Origin: Circinella minor
Lineage: Eukaryota > Mucoromycota > Mucoromycetes > Mucorales > Lichtheimiaceae
Length of the DNA stretch: 15,770 bases
Assembly: GCA_016758965.1 (NCBI GenBank)
Contig: JAEPRB010000514.1
Coordinates: 1-15,770 of the forward strand
Reading direction: 5' to 3'
The first letter of the stretch is position 1, and each line of letters begins with the position of its first letter. Both the position numbers and the translations under genes were made by a program. Of this stretch, positions 1 through 8,836 are shown in pieces. The notes below the pieces were generated by a model. The model was not told where the DNA came from. It was given only the letters and a program-made list of their open reading frames with translations, and did not search any database.

Positions 1-149
1 CACGTTCTATCTGGATATCCTTTCTCAATCGTGTTATTTCTCTTTTTAAAATTGATCAATTTGGCTCGTTCAGAAAGATATTTCTTGCTTAATAGCTTTT
101 TGGTAGCCACAGGCAAATCTACTTGCGCATAATTTTTTTTTTTTTGCAT
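1..149 (-). CDS. Partial coding stretch at the left edge, gamma-glutamyltransferase-like (possibly a truncated relic)
   Basis: An open frame on the minus strand runs off the left edge: 49 codons from an in-frame ATG at 149-147. The first six residues (MQKKKN) come from a poly(A) run, so the true exon may instead begin at about 121, after an AG. The rest is convincing protein: it contains VDLPVATKKLLSKKYLSERA, then KLIN and GYPDR. The order D-x-P-V, then LLSK-x-Y-x-x-ER-x-KLI, recalls the end of the large subunit of gamma-glutamyltransferases, just before the autocleavage site; this is recognition from memory of the family. Those enzymes hydrolyse or transfer the gamma-glutamyl group of glutathione. 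Such a segment normally follows some 300 or more residues, yet only about 550 nt of low-complexity DNA separates it from the CHD1 stop codon. It may therefore be a 5'-truncated relic or the product of a misassembly, or the family call may be wrong. Confidence 0.4.
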   Translation of the reverse strand, partial: MQKKKNYAQVDLPVATKKLLSKKYLSERAKLINFKKRNNTIEKGYPDRT

Positions 150-263
150 TGCTGAGTTATTTTTTTTTTTTTTTAGCCCATTTTTTTATTTTTATTTTTT
201 TGCAGAGTTATAGGAATTAAGAGACAAAGTGAGTGGGGGGGGTTCTCCCAATTTTTTTTTTTT

Positions 264-336
264 TGTTATGTGGTTCAGTGGTTAAAAAATGGATTGTCCC
301 TCTTGGACAAGTGGCTTAGACCCTATTATAAATTGA
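264..336 (+). repeat. tRNA-like / SINE-like patch with an A-box match and a decayed B-box position
   Basis: TGGTTCAGTGG at 271-281, followed by TTA, closely fits the internal RNA polymerase III A box of eukaryotic tRNAs (TRGYNNAGYGG). Forty-two bases further on, at 313-323, lies GGCTTAGACCC. This occupies the place of a B box (GGTTCGANTCC) and differs from it at five fixed positions, all of them transitions. The spacing is that of a normal tRNA. I could not build a credible cloverleaf with acceptor and T stems, so a functional tRNA is unlikely. A decayed tRNA-derived SINE or tRNA pseudogene is the best guess, and chance is possible. Confidence 0.25.
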
Positions 337-654
337 GAGAGAGAAGAAAAATTAAGCATTATTATTAAATTTCTTTTAATATCTTAAATCTTTAAGGTAG
401 TACATACTATATTCCTGGTTTTCCTTTTTATTCTCAAAAAAGTGAAAATGATATACCAGGGGGCGGGTTTCTTTTGCCACCATCACAGTGATCATGATAT
501 ATATATATCCCCCAATAAATTTGTAGAGAGACGACTTTGTGAGTGTAAGGGATTTTCTTTTTTTTTTTTTCTTTATTTATAAAGAGTATGTGTAGGGTGT
601 GAGTTGTAATGATTAATTAAAAAAGAAAAAAGAAAGAAAGGAAGAAAAAAAAAA

Positions 655-671
655 GTGTGTGTGTGTGTGTG
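655..671. repeat. (GT)n microsatellite
   Basis: An uninterrupted alternating GT run of 17 nt just beyond the 3' end of the CHD1 coding region. It lies in the presumed CHD1 3' untranslated region, where it reads as (CA)n in the transcript. Confidence 0.9.
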
Positions 672-701
672 AGCAAAAAATAAAATAAAATAATTAGAAT
701 A

Positions 702-3700
702 TTAATAACGGCGATCACGTCGTTCTTCACGACGATCTCCATGGTGTGAACGATGGTGATGATGATGACTATTACTACTACGTCGATGAGATGAAGAAGG
801 GGTATGATGATGATGGTGACTAGAAGAACTACTACTACTATTATTATTATGATTACTATGGTTGTCTTTATTATTATTATTATGTTGTTGTTGTTGTGGT
901 GATGAAGATTCCAAATGGGATGTTGATGATGATATCGTTGTTGCTGTTGTAGATGATGACGAGGGGGGTAATGGTACGGATGAAGAGGGTGTAGGCGGAT
1001 TATTTTTTAATCGATCCCAAATATTCACTAAATCTTTATATTTTGGTCTTTTACTTGGCCAAAATCGTTTGACATAAATCCACATATCTCGATGATAACG
1101 ATGACGTTCTGATCGGCTATAATGACTTGGTAATCGATCCATATTTTTATCAATACATTTACCAATTTTTCCAACACATTCTTTAATAAAAGCCGCTACT
1201 TTGACTTTTTCCAATTTATTGGTTTCATCACGTAAACGAAATAAAACCGATCGTACAGGTTCTAATGCTCGTTTGGCTTCATCTTCATCATAACTTGCAT
1301 ACATTTCTTCCATATCGGGTTCTTTGTTTTCTTTTTCCGTGGGTTTTTTCAAAGAGGATCTTCTATTGATATTCCTTGTTGTTGTCATGGATGAAGAGGA
1401 TGGTGAGGATGTACGGGTGGACTTTTTATTTTTACGTTCTCTTGTAGGTGAGGATACTTTAGGTGATGCTCTTTTTTGAGATTTTTTATAATCATGCTCA
1501 TTAGCAGAAGAAGTATGGTTGTGTCGACCTTCTTTTTTATTAAATTGAAGTGTTGATTGGGATGATTTCGATCGTCGCATTTTTTCATCTTCTGCAAGCA
1601 CTTTAAGTAATTGTTCTGCTCGACGTACTAAATGAATCGCTTTCGGTGTTCGTTTATCCTCTTTATCTTTTACTTGTTTTTCATGATGCGTATGATGATC
1701 TTCCTCCCCATTGTGATTCAAAAAGAATTTGTCATCTAAACCTAATTCAGAATCCGCTTGAATCGAATGCCAACTTCCAAAACCGTGACGATCGACACCT
1801 ACTAATAACATAGCATCTTCTTTTTGTCCCCATGCACAGGACCAACCTTGAACACGTTTAGCACCAAGCGACATACGAAATTTAAGTGTATTACTCATCG
1901 AATTCATGCGTTGTCGTAATACTTTCATATCATGATGTCGTTGTAATACTTGTCCTGCATTCACACTTTGAATTCCTCTCCAAGTAAAAAGAATAGCTTT
2001 TTGTTTTGTATGTCGTACTTCACGAAGCATCGTTTCTTCATCCACCATCGAGGGTTGTGTCGATGTAGTTGCTAATTGGAGTTGTTCCGATATTTTGGAT
2101 TTACATGCATTCACCAAATCTTCACATATTTCCAAAATTAATTTTTTATCCTTGTGTTCCAAATCGGTATCACGTACAGCTTCTTCATATCGATTTTCCA
2201 CATCACCCCATTTTAATAATGCTCGAATCATAGCACGTAAATCTTTTTCCGAAATATCATCTGATGGATTCATTGTACCATTATTCGTCTTTTTCTTTTT
2301 ACTATTATTCGTTCCTGTCGTTGTAGCTGTTTTTCTTCTTCGTTTTCTTGGTTGTTTTCCACCCATCAGATCACTTTCTTCTTCTTCTTCTTCTTCTTCA
2401 GAAAAATCATCCATTGCATTTTCACGATACGTACGTCGATTCTTTTTAGCCGCTCGTTCAAATAAAGATAATTCATGTTCAATCACTTTTTGTTCTTCAT
2501 TTGCACGTCGTTCACCATTTGGAATAATTTCATCCCAACTTAAATCATTGGCTGTACCACCATAATCAGAAATTTTGAATTGAGCCAAAAAATCTTCACT
2601 GCCAAGTGCCGTACTATCTTCTTCCACATTGGTTTCCGTATGTTCTGCTCTTGCAAGAATATCATCCAAATCCATATCATTTAATTTTTCAACTGGATTA
2701 TTTTCATTTCCTTGAAACATATTTTGTGCACCAAATTTCAAAATGGCTGACATTTCATCCTTGTTGAATGGTAATTGACGAATTTTACCGGCTGCTGTTG
2801 TTAATGCATTATCAGGTAAAAGAGATAATCCGGATGTATCCATTTGTTTGATGATACAATATTCAAGCACCATTTTTCTTTTTGCACGTTCAATAATATT
2901 TTCTTCCATGGTTCCTTTGGTTACAAATCGATAGACATTGACTGATTTGGTTTGACCAATCCGATGGGCACGGGACATGGCTTGTAAATCATTTTGTGGA
3001 TTCCAATCGGAATCAAAGATAATGACTGTATCGGCTGTCACTAAATTGATACCCATACCACCTGCACGTGTCGATAATAAAAAGACAAAATCAGGACTAT
3101 CTGGAGCATTATAATGTTCAATGGCCTTGGTACGTTCTTCTGTTCGCATACGACCATCTAATCGTTGAAAAGGATGTCCTCGTAATGTCATGTATTCCGA
3201 TAAAATATCCAACATCATCACCAATTGGGAAAAAATCAACACACGATGACCATCAGATTTTAATCGTGTCAATAATTTATCCAACAACACCATCTTGCCA
3301 CTGTTTTCCACGAGACCACGTAATTGTTCAATACGACTGGTACGTATCAACTCGGTATCTTGAAATAAAAATGGATGGTTGCTTGCTTTTTTCAATTCAA
3401 TAGCAATATTTAACCATTGTTTTTTATTTCTCTCGGATCCACGATTCAATACTTCAAAATTTTTAGTCAAAATATTCTTGTATAAATCCCGTTGCATATC
3501 ACTCATTTCTACACGTAAAATACGTTCGGTCTTGTTGGGTAATGATTTCTCGACATCTTTTTTTAAACGTCGTAACATGATGCTTTTCAAACTTTCATGC
3601 AATTTTTTGATTTTTTCTTGTTGATGTTCTTCTTCACGTTCCAAATCCACATTGAGTTCACTTAAATCCATTTCTGGCATCAAAAATCCAACCAAAGCCA

Positions 3701-4878
3701 ATAATTCCTTGACACTGTTTTGTAAAGGTGTACCCGTAATTAAGAGTCGATTGGTGGTATGGAAACTTTGTAATGCTTCGTAAAGTTGACTTTCTGAATT
3801 TTTGAGACGATGGGCTTCATCCACGCCCAAATATTGCCATTTGATACCACCCAATTCAATTTTATCCTTGAGTACAATTTCATACGTGGTGACCAAGATA
3901 TTAAATTTGAGTTTTTTGGTACCCGAAAGATAAAATTCTTGTTCTCGAATGACTTGACGTGCCTTACGATTACCCACATAACAAATAGCATTCATATCAG
4001 GTGCCCATTGCTTGATTTCTGACATCCAATTATCCGAAGTCGAAAGAGGAACAACAATTAAAAATGGACCAAACACCGAATGTTTATGAAACAAGGTACT
4101 TAAAAAACTGATTGTTTGTACTGTTTTTCCAAGACCCATTTCATCTGCCAAAATACCATTCTTGTTATTACACCAAAGCCAATACATCCAACTAGCACCA
4201 TGTAATTGATAATCACGTAATGTACCTCCCTTAATAAATGAAGGTTGTTCACGTAAAATAGAAAAGGTAGGTCGGGCTTTTGCATAAGAAATGGATTTGG
4301 GAGGAATGTGTTGACTTTGTTCACGATCCAAAAAGGAATCAATTTCGGATTGATGTTGATCTGATATTAAATCGGATGTTTCCCAAGTACTATCATCATA
4401 ATGTAAACGTTTCCATTTCACCAAATATTCACAATCCGGTGGGGTTCCCTTGATACCAATAATACGATCCACTGTTTTCCAATGTTGAATATCTTCTCGA
4501 CGTCGTTCGGCATTAATATCATGTTGTTCAATTTCTTCTTGTGTTGTTTCGGGATTACGGCGAAATTCCATTTCATCATAAACGGCACTACGAATATAAT
4601 TTTCCAATTTTCGGAATCCTTTGAATGATTTGAGATATTCATAATTATCCCATGTATCATGTAAATGAGACCATGATTTCCATTTAATTAAATATTCCAT
4701 ATTATGTTCAGGAATATCTTCAGGTTCATCCGCTATAATTGTTTATAATTTCGATAATATATATATATATATATATATGTATATGTATAAATATATATAC
4801 AAGAAAAAAAAATAAAAGAGCATGAAAAATTAAAAAAAACGTGTTTTTTTTTGCTTTTTTTTTTTTTTTTTTTTTTTT

Positions 4879-4909
<31 letters not shown>

Positions 4910-4953
4910 CTTTTTTTTGAATCCCTTCTTTCTTTTAAAGGATGAGAGAAGGA

Positions 4954-4987
<34 letters not shown>

Positions 4988-7050
4988 ATAAATAAATGTA
5001 ATTTCATTACCAAATTCTTCACGTCGTCGATGATCATGTATACTTTCAATGACATCACCTTCTTCTTCTTCAGGTTGTGGGGTATATGAATTATTTCCAA
5101 AAGTATCCTCTTCATCATCTGATAAACCCCATAATTCAGCATTATCTTCATTATAATTTGTAACCGCTCGTTTTCGTGTTGAATACCTTAAAGCATCACT
5201 TGAAGCTGTTCGTGTTGCTAAGTAAAATTTGAATCACTTATTTAATATATATATATATCTTGCATGTAAGTGTGTGTGTGTGTGTGTGTGTTTTTATACC
5301 TTTATTATTTTTTCTTTTTTTACTACGTTTCCGTCGTGGACGACCATACGTTTCACTATCTGAAGTATCTTCAGAAACTTCACTTTGACTTTGATCATCA
5401 TTTTCATCAAAATCTTCCCATTGATCTAAAATAAAAAATATATATACACAAATTAAATATTAATTATGGTTAAATTAAAATTATCATCCCACTAATAAAA
5501 GAATTTACTTACTATTATTAGATTGTTTTTGTAATTGTTGTTGTTGTCGTCGTCGTGATGTAGTTAGTGTTGTATTTCTTGTACTTTGTCGTTGTTGAGA
5601 ACGTTTCTTTGTACCATTTTTTGGTCCACCATAATCATCATCACTATTACTGTCTGATATATTATCATCACTTCCATCACTCATTTCAGAATCTTCATTA
5701 TATGTTGGTGTCTATGTATATATAAAATAATTAGTATTTACTACTCAATTGTTTTCTTTTTCTTGGATGAAATAAACAAGGAAATAAAAAAAAAAAAAAG
5801 AAGGGACTCACAGCATAACGATTACGTGATCTTGTAGGTGGACCTGTTGTTGTTGCTGTTCTTCTTGATGATCTACGTAAACCATATAATTCGGGATCCA
5901 AATAACGAAAATCCTGTTCATTGGTACCCACTCGCCTTCGTCGTTCTTCTTCTTCACTCACTTCTTCAAATGTATCATAGCCGTTATTATTATTATTATT
6001 ATTATTATTTGTCATGTTAAAATCTTCTTCTTCTTCATTATCATCCACTTGAGATTCAGAATCATCTTGTTCATCATCATAAATATCATCATCACTCTGT
6101 TGTTGTGGTGGTTGTGGTGGTAATTGTTGATAATTTAATCTAGGACTTGGTGTTAATTCTTCACTATTTGAAAGTGGAGAACTATCATCATCATCATCAT
6201 CATCGTCATCTTGATCTTCAATATGGGATGATGATATATTACCATTATTAGGTACATGAGCTATGTTTTCACTGTCATCATCATCATCATCTGAGAAAAC
6301 TACAATACGTTTTCTACGTTTACGTCCTGTCACAGAATCATTTATACTGTCATTATCCGAGGTGGTTGTTACCGAGTCTCGTTTTGTTGGTATTGCGTTG
6401 GTATATTCGTCTTCGGAATCTATTAATTATTTTGGTTTTTTTTTTTTATTTTTTTAACATTGTTAGTTTCAAATGACTTTTAAAGTTAATTTCGAGTTTA
6501 TATCCAAGAAAAAAAGAAGAAGAAGAAAAAGAAGCAAGAGAGAGAGGGAGAGAGAGGGAGAAAAAAAAAGGAAAAAAAAAAAAAAAAAAAAAAGGGTTGT
6601 TGTTTTTATAAATATAATATGTGCGTGGAAAAACAACAAAAGATTAATAATATTAAAAAAAAAAAAAGACTATTTTGAAAATAAGAAAAAAACCAGAGAC
6701 ATTTTTTTAATTCCATTGAAAACATTTTCTCATAAACGCGTTTTCAAATATAATTGAAAAAGAAAAAAAGAATAAGAAAAAAAAAAGGATTGTTGTTATT
6801 GTTGTTGTTATTATTATTGTTATAACAAAATAGTAACTAATAGATGCCAACAACAAACAAGAAGAAGAAGAAAAAAAAAAAAAAAAAAGGAAATGGGGAA
6901 AAAAAAAAAAATGCAACCCAAAAAAAAAAAAAAAAAAAAAAAAAAATTGGATGACCAATTTGAAATTAAATTAAAAGGATGTTAAAAAATAAATGGGTTT
7001 GGTTATTGTTGTTACTAAATATATGAAAGAAAAAAAAATAAGAAAGAAAG

Positions 7051-7081
<31 letters not shown>

Positions 7082-7097
7082 TATACTTACCATGCAT
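702..7097 (-). CDS. CHD1: CHD1-type ATP-dependent chromatin remodeler, six coding exons, 1725 aa
   Basis: Joined from minus-strand exons 7097-7091, 6419-5812, 5711-5513, 5425-5300, 5217-5011 and 4732-702. Introns are 671, 100, 87, 82 and 278 nt, all GT...AG with agreeing phases (5178 nt including the stop). Residues 1-365 are acidic and low-complexity, with Asp, Asn and Gln runs. Chromodomain 1 is about 368-445, split by the last intron ([15 protein letters not shown], then EYLIKWK). Chromodomain 2 is about 465-518 ([17 protein letters not shown]). The SNF2 motor spans about 550-1010: Walker A DEMGLGKT at 579-586, DEAH at 687-690, and motif [13 protein letters not shown] near 966-976 with its arginines intact. 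The SANT-SLIDE DNA-binding domain is about 1208-1429. A CHD1 C-terminal helical domain (DUF4208/CHCT) is about 1525-1627, followed by a 98-residue Ser/His/Asn-rich tail. By family knowledge it slides and spaces nucleosomes behind RNA polymerase II. The length matches CHD1 (yeast 1468, human about 1710). Only the first exon is uncertain. Confidence 0.95.
4757..4985. repeat. Three (AT)n tracts and a long poly(T) tract inside CHD1 intron 5
   Basis: Alternating AT runs lie at 4757-4778, 4883-4909 and 4956-4985, with a poly(T) tract ending at 4878. All are within the 278-nt intron (4733-5010) that splits chromodomain 1. The tracts are long enough to be polymorphic and to cause sequencing or assembly length errors. 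They are intronic, so the protein is unaffected. Confidence 0.9.
5271..5290. repeat. (TG)n microsatellite in CHD1 intron 4
   Basis: Twenty nucleotides of alternating TG within the 82-nt intron 5218-5299. On the transcribed strand it is (CA)n, close to the donor side of the intron. It leaves little unique sequence in this small intron. Confidence 0.9.
5976..6293 (-). repeat. Coding trinucleotide repeats in CHD1 exon 2 (Asn and Asp runs)
   Basis: Within exon 2, near-perfect triplet repeats encode homopolymers in the acidic N-terminal region. AAT repeats at about 5983-6010 give nine Asn. GAT/GAC repeats at about 6187-6211 give nine Asp, and at about 6276-6293 six Asp. The other exons carry similar short runs. 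They are consistent with replication slippage in a disordered segment ahead of the chromodomains. Confidence 0.8.
6420..7090 (-). other. CHD1 intron 1 (671 nt), low-complexity
   Basis: Its donor is ATGCATG|gtaagta and its acceptor aattaatag|ATTCC, both good matches. It is six to eight times longer than most introns in this window. Most of it is homopurine on the plus strand, including an A27 run at 6920-6946, AAG/GA blocks near 6505-6595 and a (TA)n tract at 7051-7077. I see no coding exon inside; the open frames here only translate the simple repeats. Confidence 0.6.
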
Positions 7098-7288
7098 TGG
7101 GGTGAGAACAGACAGCAGACGCAGTAACTACCAACAACTTTTTTTTTTTTTTTTACAGTTTAAGAATAAATTTTTTTTTATTTCAAAAAAAAAAAGACGA
7201 ATGACGGCCCCAGAATTTTTTTTTTGACTTTCGGTGGTTGGAAAAAAATTAACGAATAATACCAAATTATTAACAAAGATATGAAGAA

Positions 7289-7331
7289 GGGGGTGGGGAG
7301 GGGGTTGCCAAAGAAGAGAAGGGGGGGGGAG
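7289..7331 (+). promoter_or_regulatory. G-rich tract upstream of CHD1
   Basis: Runs of 5, 4 and 5 G separated by single T and A bases (7289-7304) are followed 16 nt later by nine G (7321-7329). This lies about 190-235 nt upstream of the CHD1 ATG, on the strand that is template for CHD1. The clustering could support G-quadruplex structure, though the fourth run lies beyond the usual 7-nt loop limit. A role in the promoter is inference only. Confidence 0.35.
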
Positions 7332-8046
7332 GAAAGAGAGAGAGAGAAAAAAAGATAGTTGATAATGAGTAATATCTAAATGAATATATAATGAATGAAT
7401 AGTAATAGAAGAAAAAAAAACACTTATGGGGTGCAAGGTAGATATAACAAAGAAAAGAAAGATGGATCGGATAGAAACAAGCCATTTTAAGTACCAAACT
7501 CGTTCATTAGGGATTCGGAATAATTAATATGATTCCAAAGGATCGAAAAAATGAAAGGATTAATACTAAAAGTAGAAATAAGAGAAACATTTATAGTAAG
7601 AGTTTGAATTCATTTAATAAAATTGATTATTTCATGTGAATTGAAAGAAAAGGAAAACTACAAAAGTGGATAGAGCAAGAGTTTAATTACTACGTAACAT
7701 TACGCTTTCAAGAAGTGGATAGAAGGGTTTTGATATGTATCAATCACCATGGATACAACATTGAGATATTATCTTTTCCATAGTATTTAGTAAAAAAACA
7801 GATACTTGATTACATTTTACAGTAAGTTGACATGGCTTTGCAAGTTTTATCTGATCTATTACATGATTGTTACTCAACGGAAAGAAGGATGTTGCATAAG
7901 TAGTTAAAGTATGAATGAGATTTATTTTGGTTTTATTATGAGTATTACGTACGTAACTGCCTCAGAATGGTTCTACTTATACTTTAATGTTGAACCCAAT
8001 ATTTAGTAATGAAGCCACAATGATATTATTCAAATTATTAGATGGA

Positions 8047-8067
8047 TTTTTTTTTTAAAAAAAAAAA
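8047..8067. repeat. T10A11 palindromic tract
   Basis: Ten T are followed directly by eleven A, so the sequence is self-complementary over 20 nt. An identical T10A11 tract lies at 12280-12300 in the other large gene-free block; the flanks show no evident similarity. Confidence 0.7.
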
Positions 8068-8449
8068 CAACGATGCATTGACCCTATTTTGCAATTTTTT
8101 TAACAAAAAAGCACAGCTTAGCAAGATATTATACAACGTTATGTGGTGGATTGAAAGGCTTTAGTAGTGTATATAACTAATATTTATCTAATTAAATAGT
8201 TAAGAGCTAAATAATACACATTAATAATACTTTTTACAATGATATCCATTATGATATAATATCATTAAGAATCGTAAAAATCTATTTATTCATTAATACG
8301 TAGGTTGATCGTTGTGAGAGACTTATTAAAAAACTACATCTAAAAATTGATAAATGAGACAATTGACTATCAAAAATGCATGTCATTCTTACACTTCTCA
8401 ATACTTTTCCTGATATAGTTTCTATCAAATAGAATTTTTCTTTTGACAG

Positions 8450-8468
8450 TACGTACGTAACGTACGTA
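8450..8468. repeat. Perfect 9-bp-arm palindrome built of ACGT units
   Basis: TACGTACGT, a single A, then ACGTACGTA: the arms are exact reverse complements. The site contains three overlapping or adjacent TACGTA hexamers. It lies about 370 nt upstream of the SAP18 start codon. It could be a dimeric binding site for a bZIP-type factor with an ACGT core, but that is inference. Confidence 0.6.
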
Positions 8469-8836
8469 GGTAACTAATAAACATATCTGTTTGTCTAGGT
8501 AATACTTCTAATAATATGTATATAGTATATGATAACTGAATAAATAATTAATTCAATCTTGTTATTATTAACCACATTATTTATTTATAATCACTTGTAT
8601 TTATAGTTTTTAATAGAATACCTTTTTGATTTACTCTTAAGTAGAAAATAAAAAAATGCATGATTTTTATTGTCTAACCAATGTATTTTCTATTTTATTC
8701 CCAGTTAACAAAAATAGCCCAACAACCCCCAAATTTGTCTCTCCTCTAAAAAGGAGAAAGCACGTCTATAATTTTTTTTTTTTTTTTGCTTCGTCGTCCA
8801 ACTTTTTTTTTTTTTGACCTTTCTTTTTAATCAATA

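Larger units (their letters stand above)
150..701. other. Low-complexity 3' flank between CHD1 and the left-edge fragment
   Basis: I see no open frame of coding character. The stretch holds poly(T) runs (161-174, 252-264 and 559-570, approximately), a G run near 234-242 and a (GT)n tract at 655-671. A TTTATT at 572-577 reads AATAAA on the minus strand about 125 nt past the CHD1 stop, a plausible polyadenylation signal. The tRNA-like patch at 264-336 is listed separately. Confidence 0.6.
7098..8836. promoter_or_regulatory. Divergent intergenic region between CHD1 (left) and SAP18 (right)
   Basis: These 1739 nt between the two start codons must contain both promoters. The CHD1-proximal part (7130-7440) has poly(T), a G-rich block at 7289-7331 and GA repeats. 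The SAP18-proximal part (8750-8836) has two poly(T) tracts, typical of fungal core promoters. The middle (7500-8740) is AT-rich with stops in all frames and no recognisable gene. It carries seven TACGTA hexamers, including the hairpin at 8450-8468, and a T10A11 palindrome at 8047-8067. No clear TATA box could be assigned. Confidence 0.55.

Noticed and set aside
862..1077. Plus-strand open frame rich in Leu, Cys and Asp
   Set aside because: It is the antisense of the triplet-repeat tail of CHD1 exon 6; the composition comes from the repeats.
2095..2565. Plus-strand open frame of 156 codons with hydrophobic and Ser-rich stretches
   Set aside because: It lies wholly antisense to the conserved CHD1 exon 6, and its hydrophobic runs mirror Lys/Glu-rich segments.
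4882..5151. Minus-strand frame ending in alternating Ile-Tyr
   Set aside because: It is mostly a read-through of the (AT)n intron in a shifted frame; exon 5 is read in another frame that matches chromodomain 1.
6473..6958. Open frames rich in Lys/Arg on plus and Phe on minus
   Set aside because: They translate purine-rich simple repeats within CHD1 intron 1 and have no protein character.
7128..7497. Two minus-strand frames rich in Phe, Pro and Leu upstream of CHD1
   Set aside because: They are produced by G-rich, GA and poly(A) tracts. No splice arrangement linked them to the CHD1 frame better than the ATGCATG exon.
8221..8275. Short AT-rich palindrome ATGATAT-A-ATATCAT as a regulatory element
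   Set aside because: Seven-base arms of only A and T (plus one G/C) are expected by chance in such AT-rich DNA.
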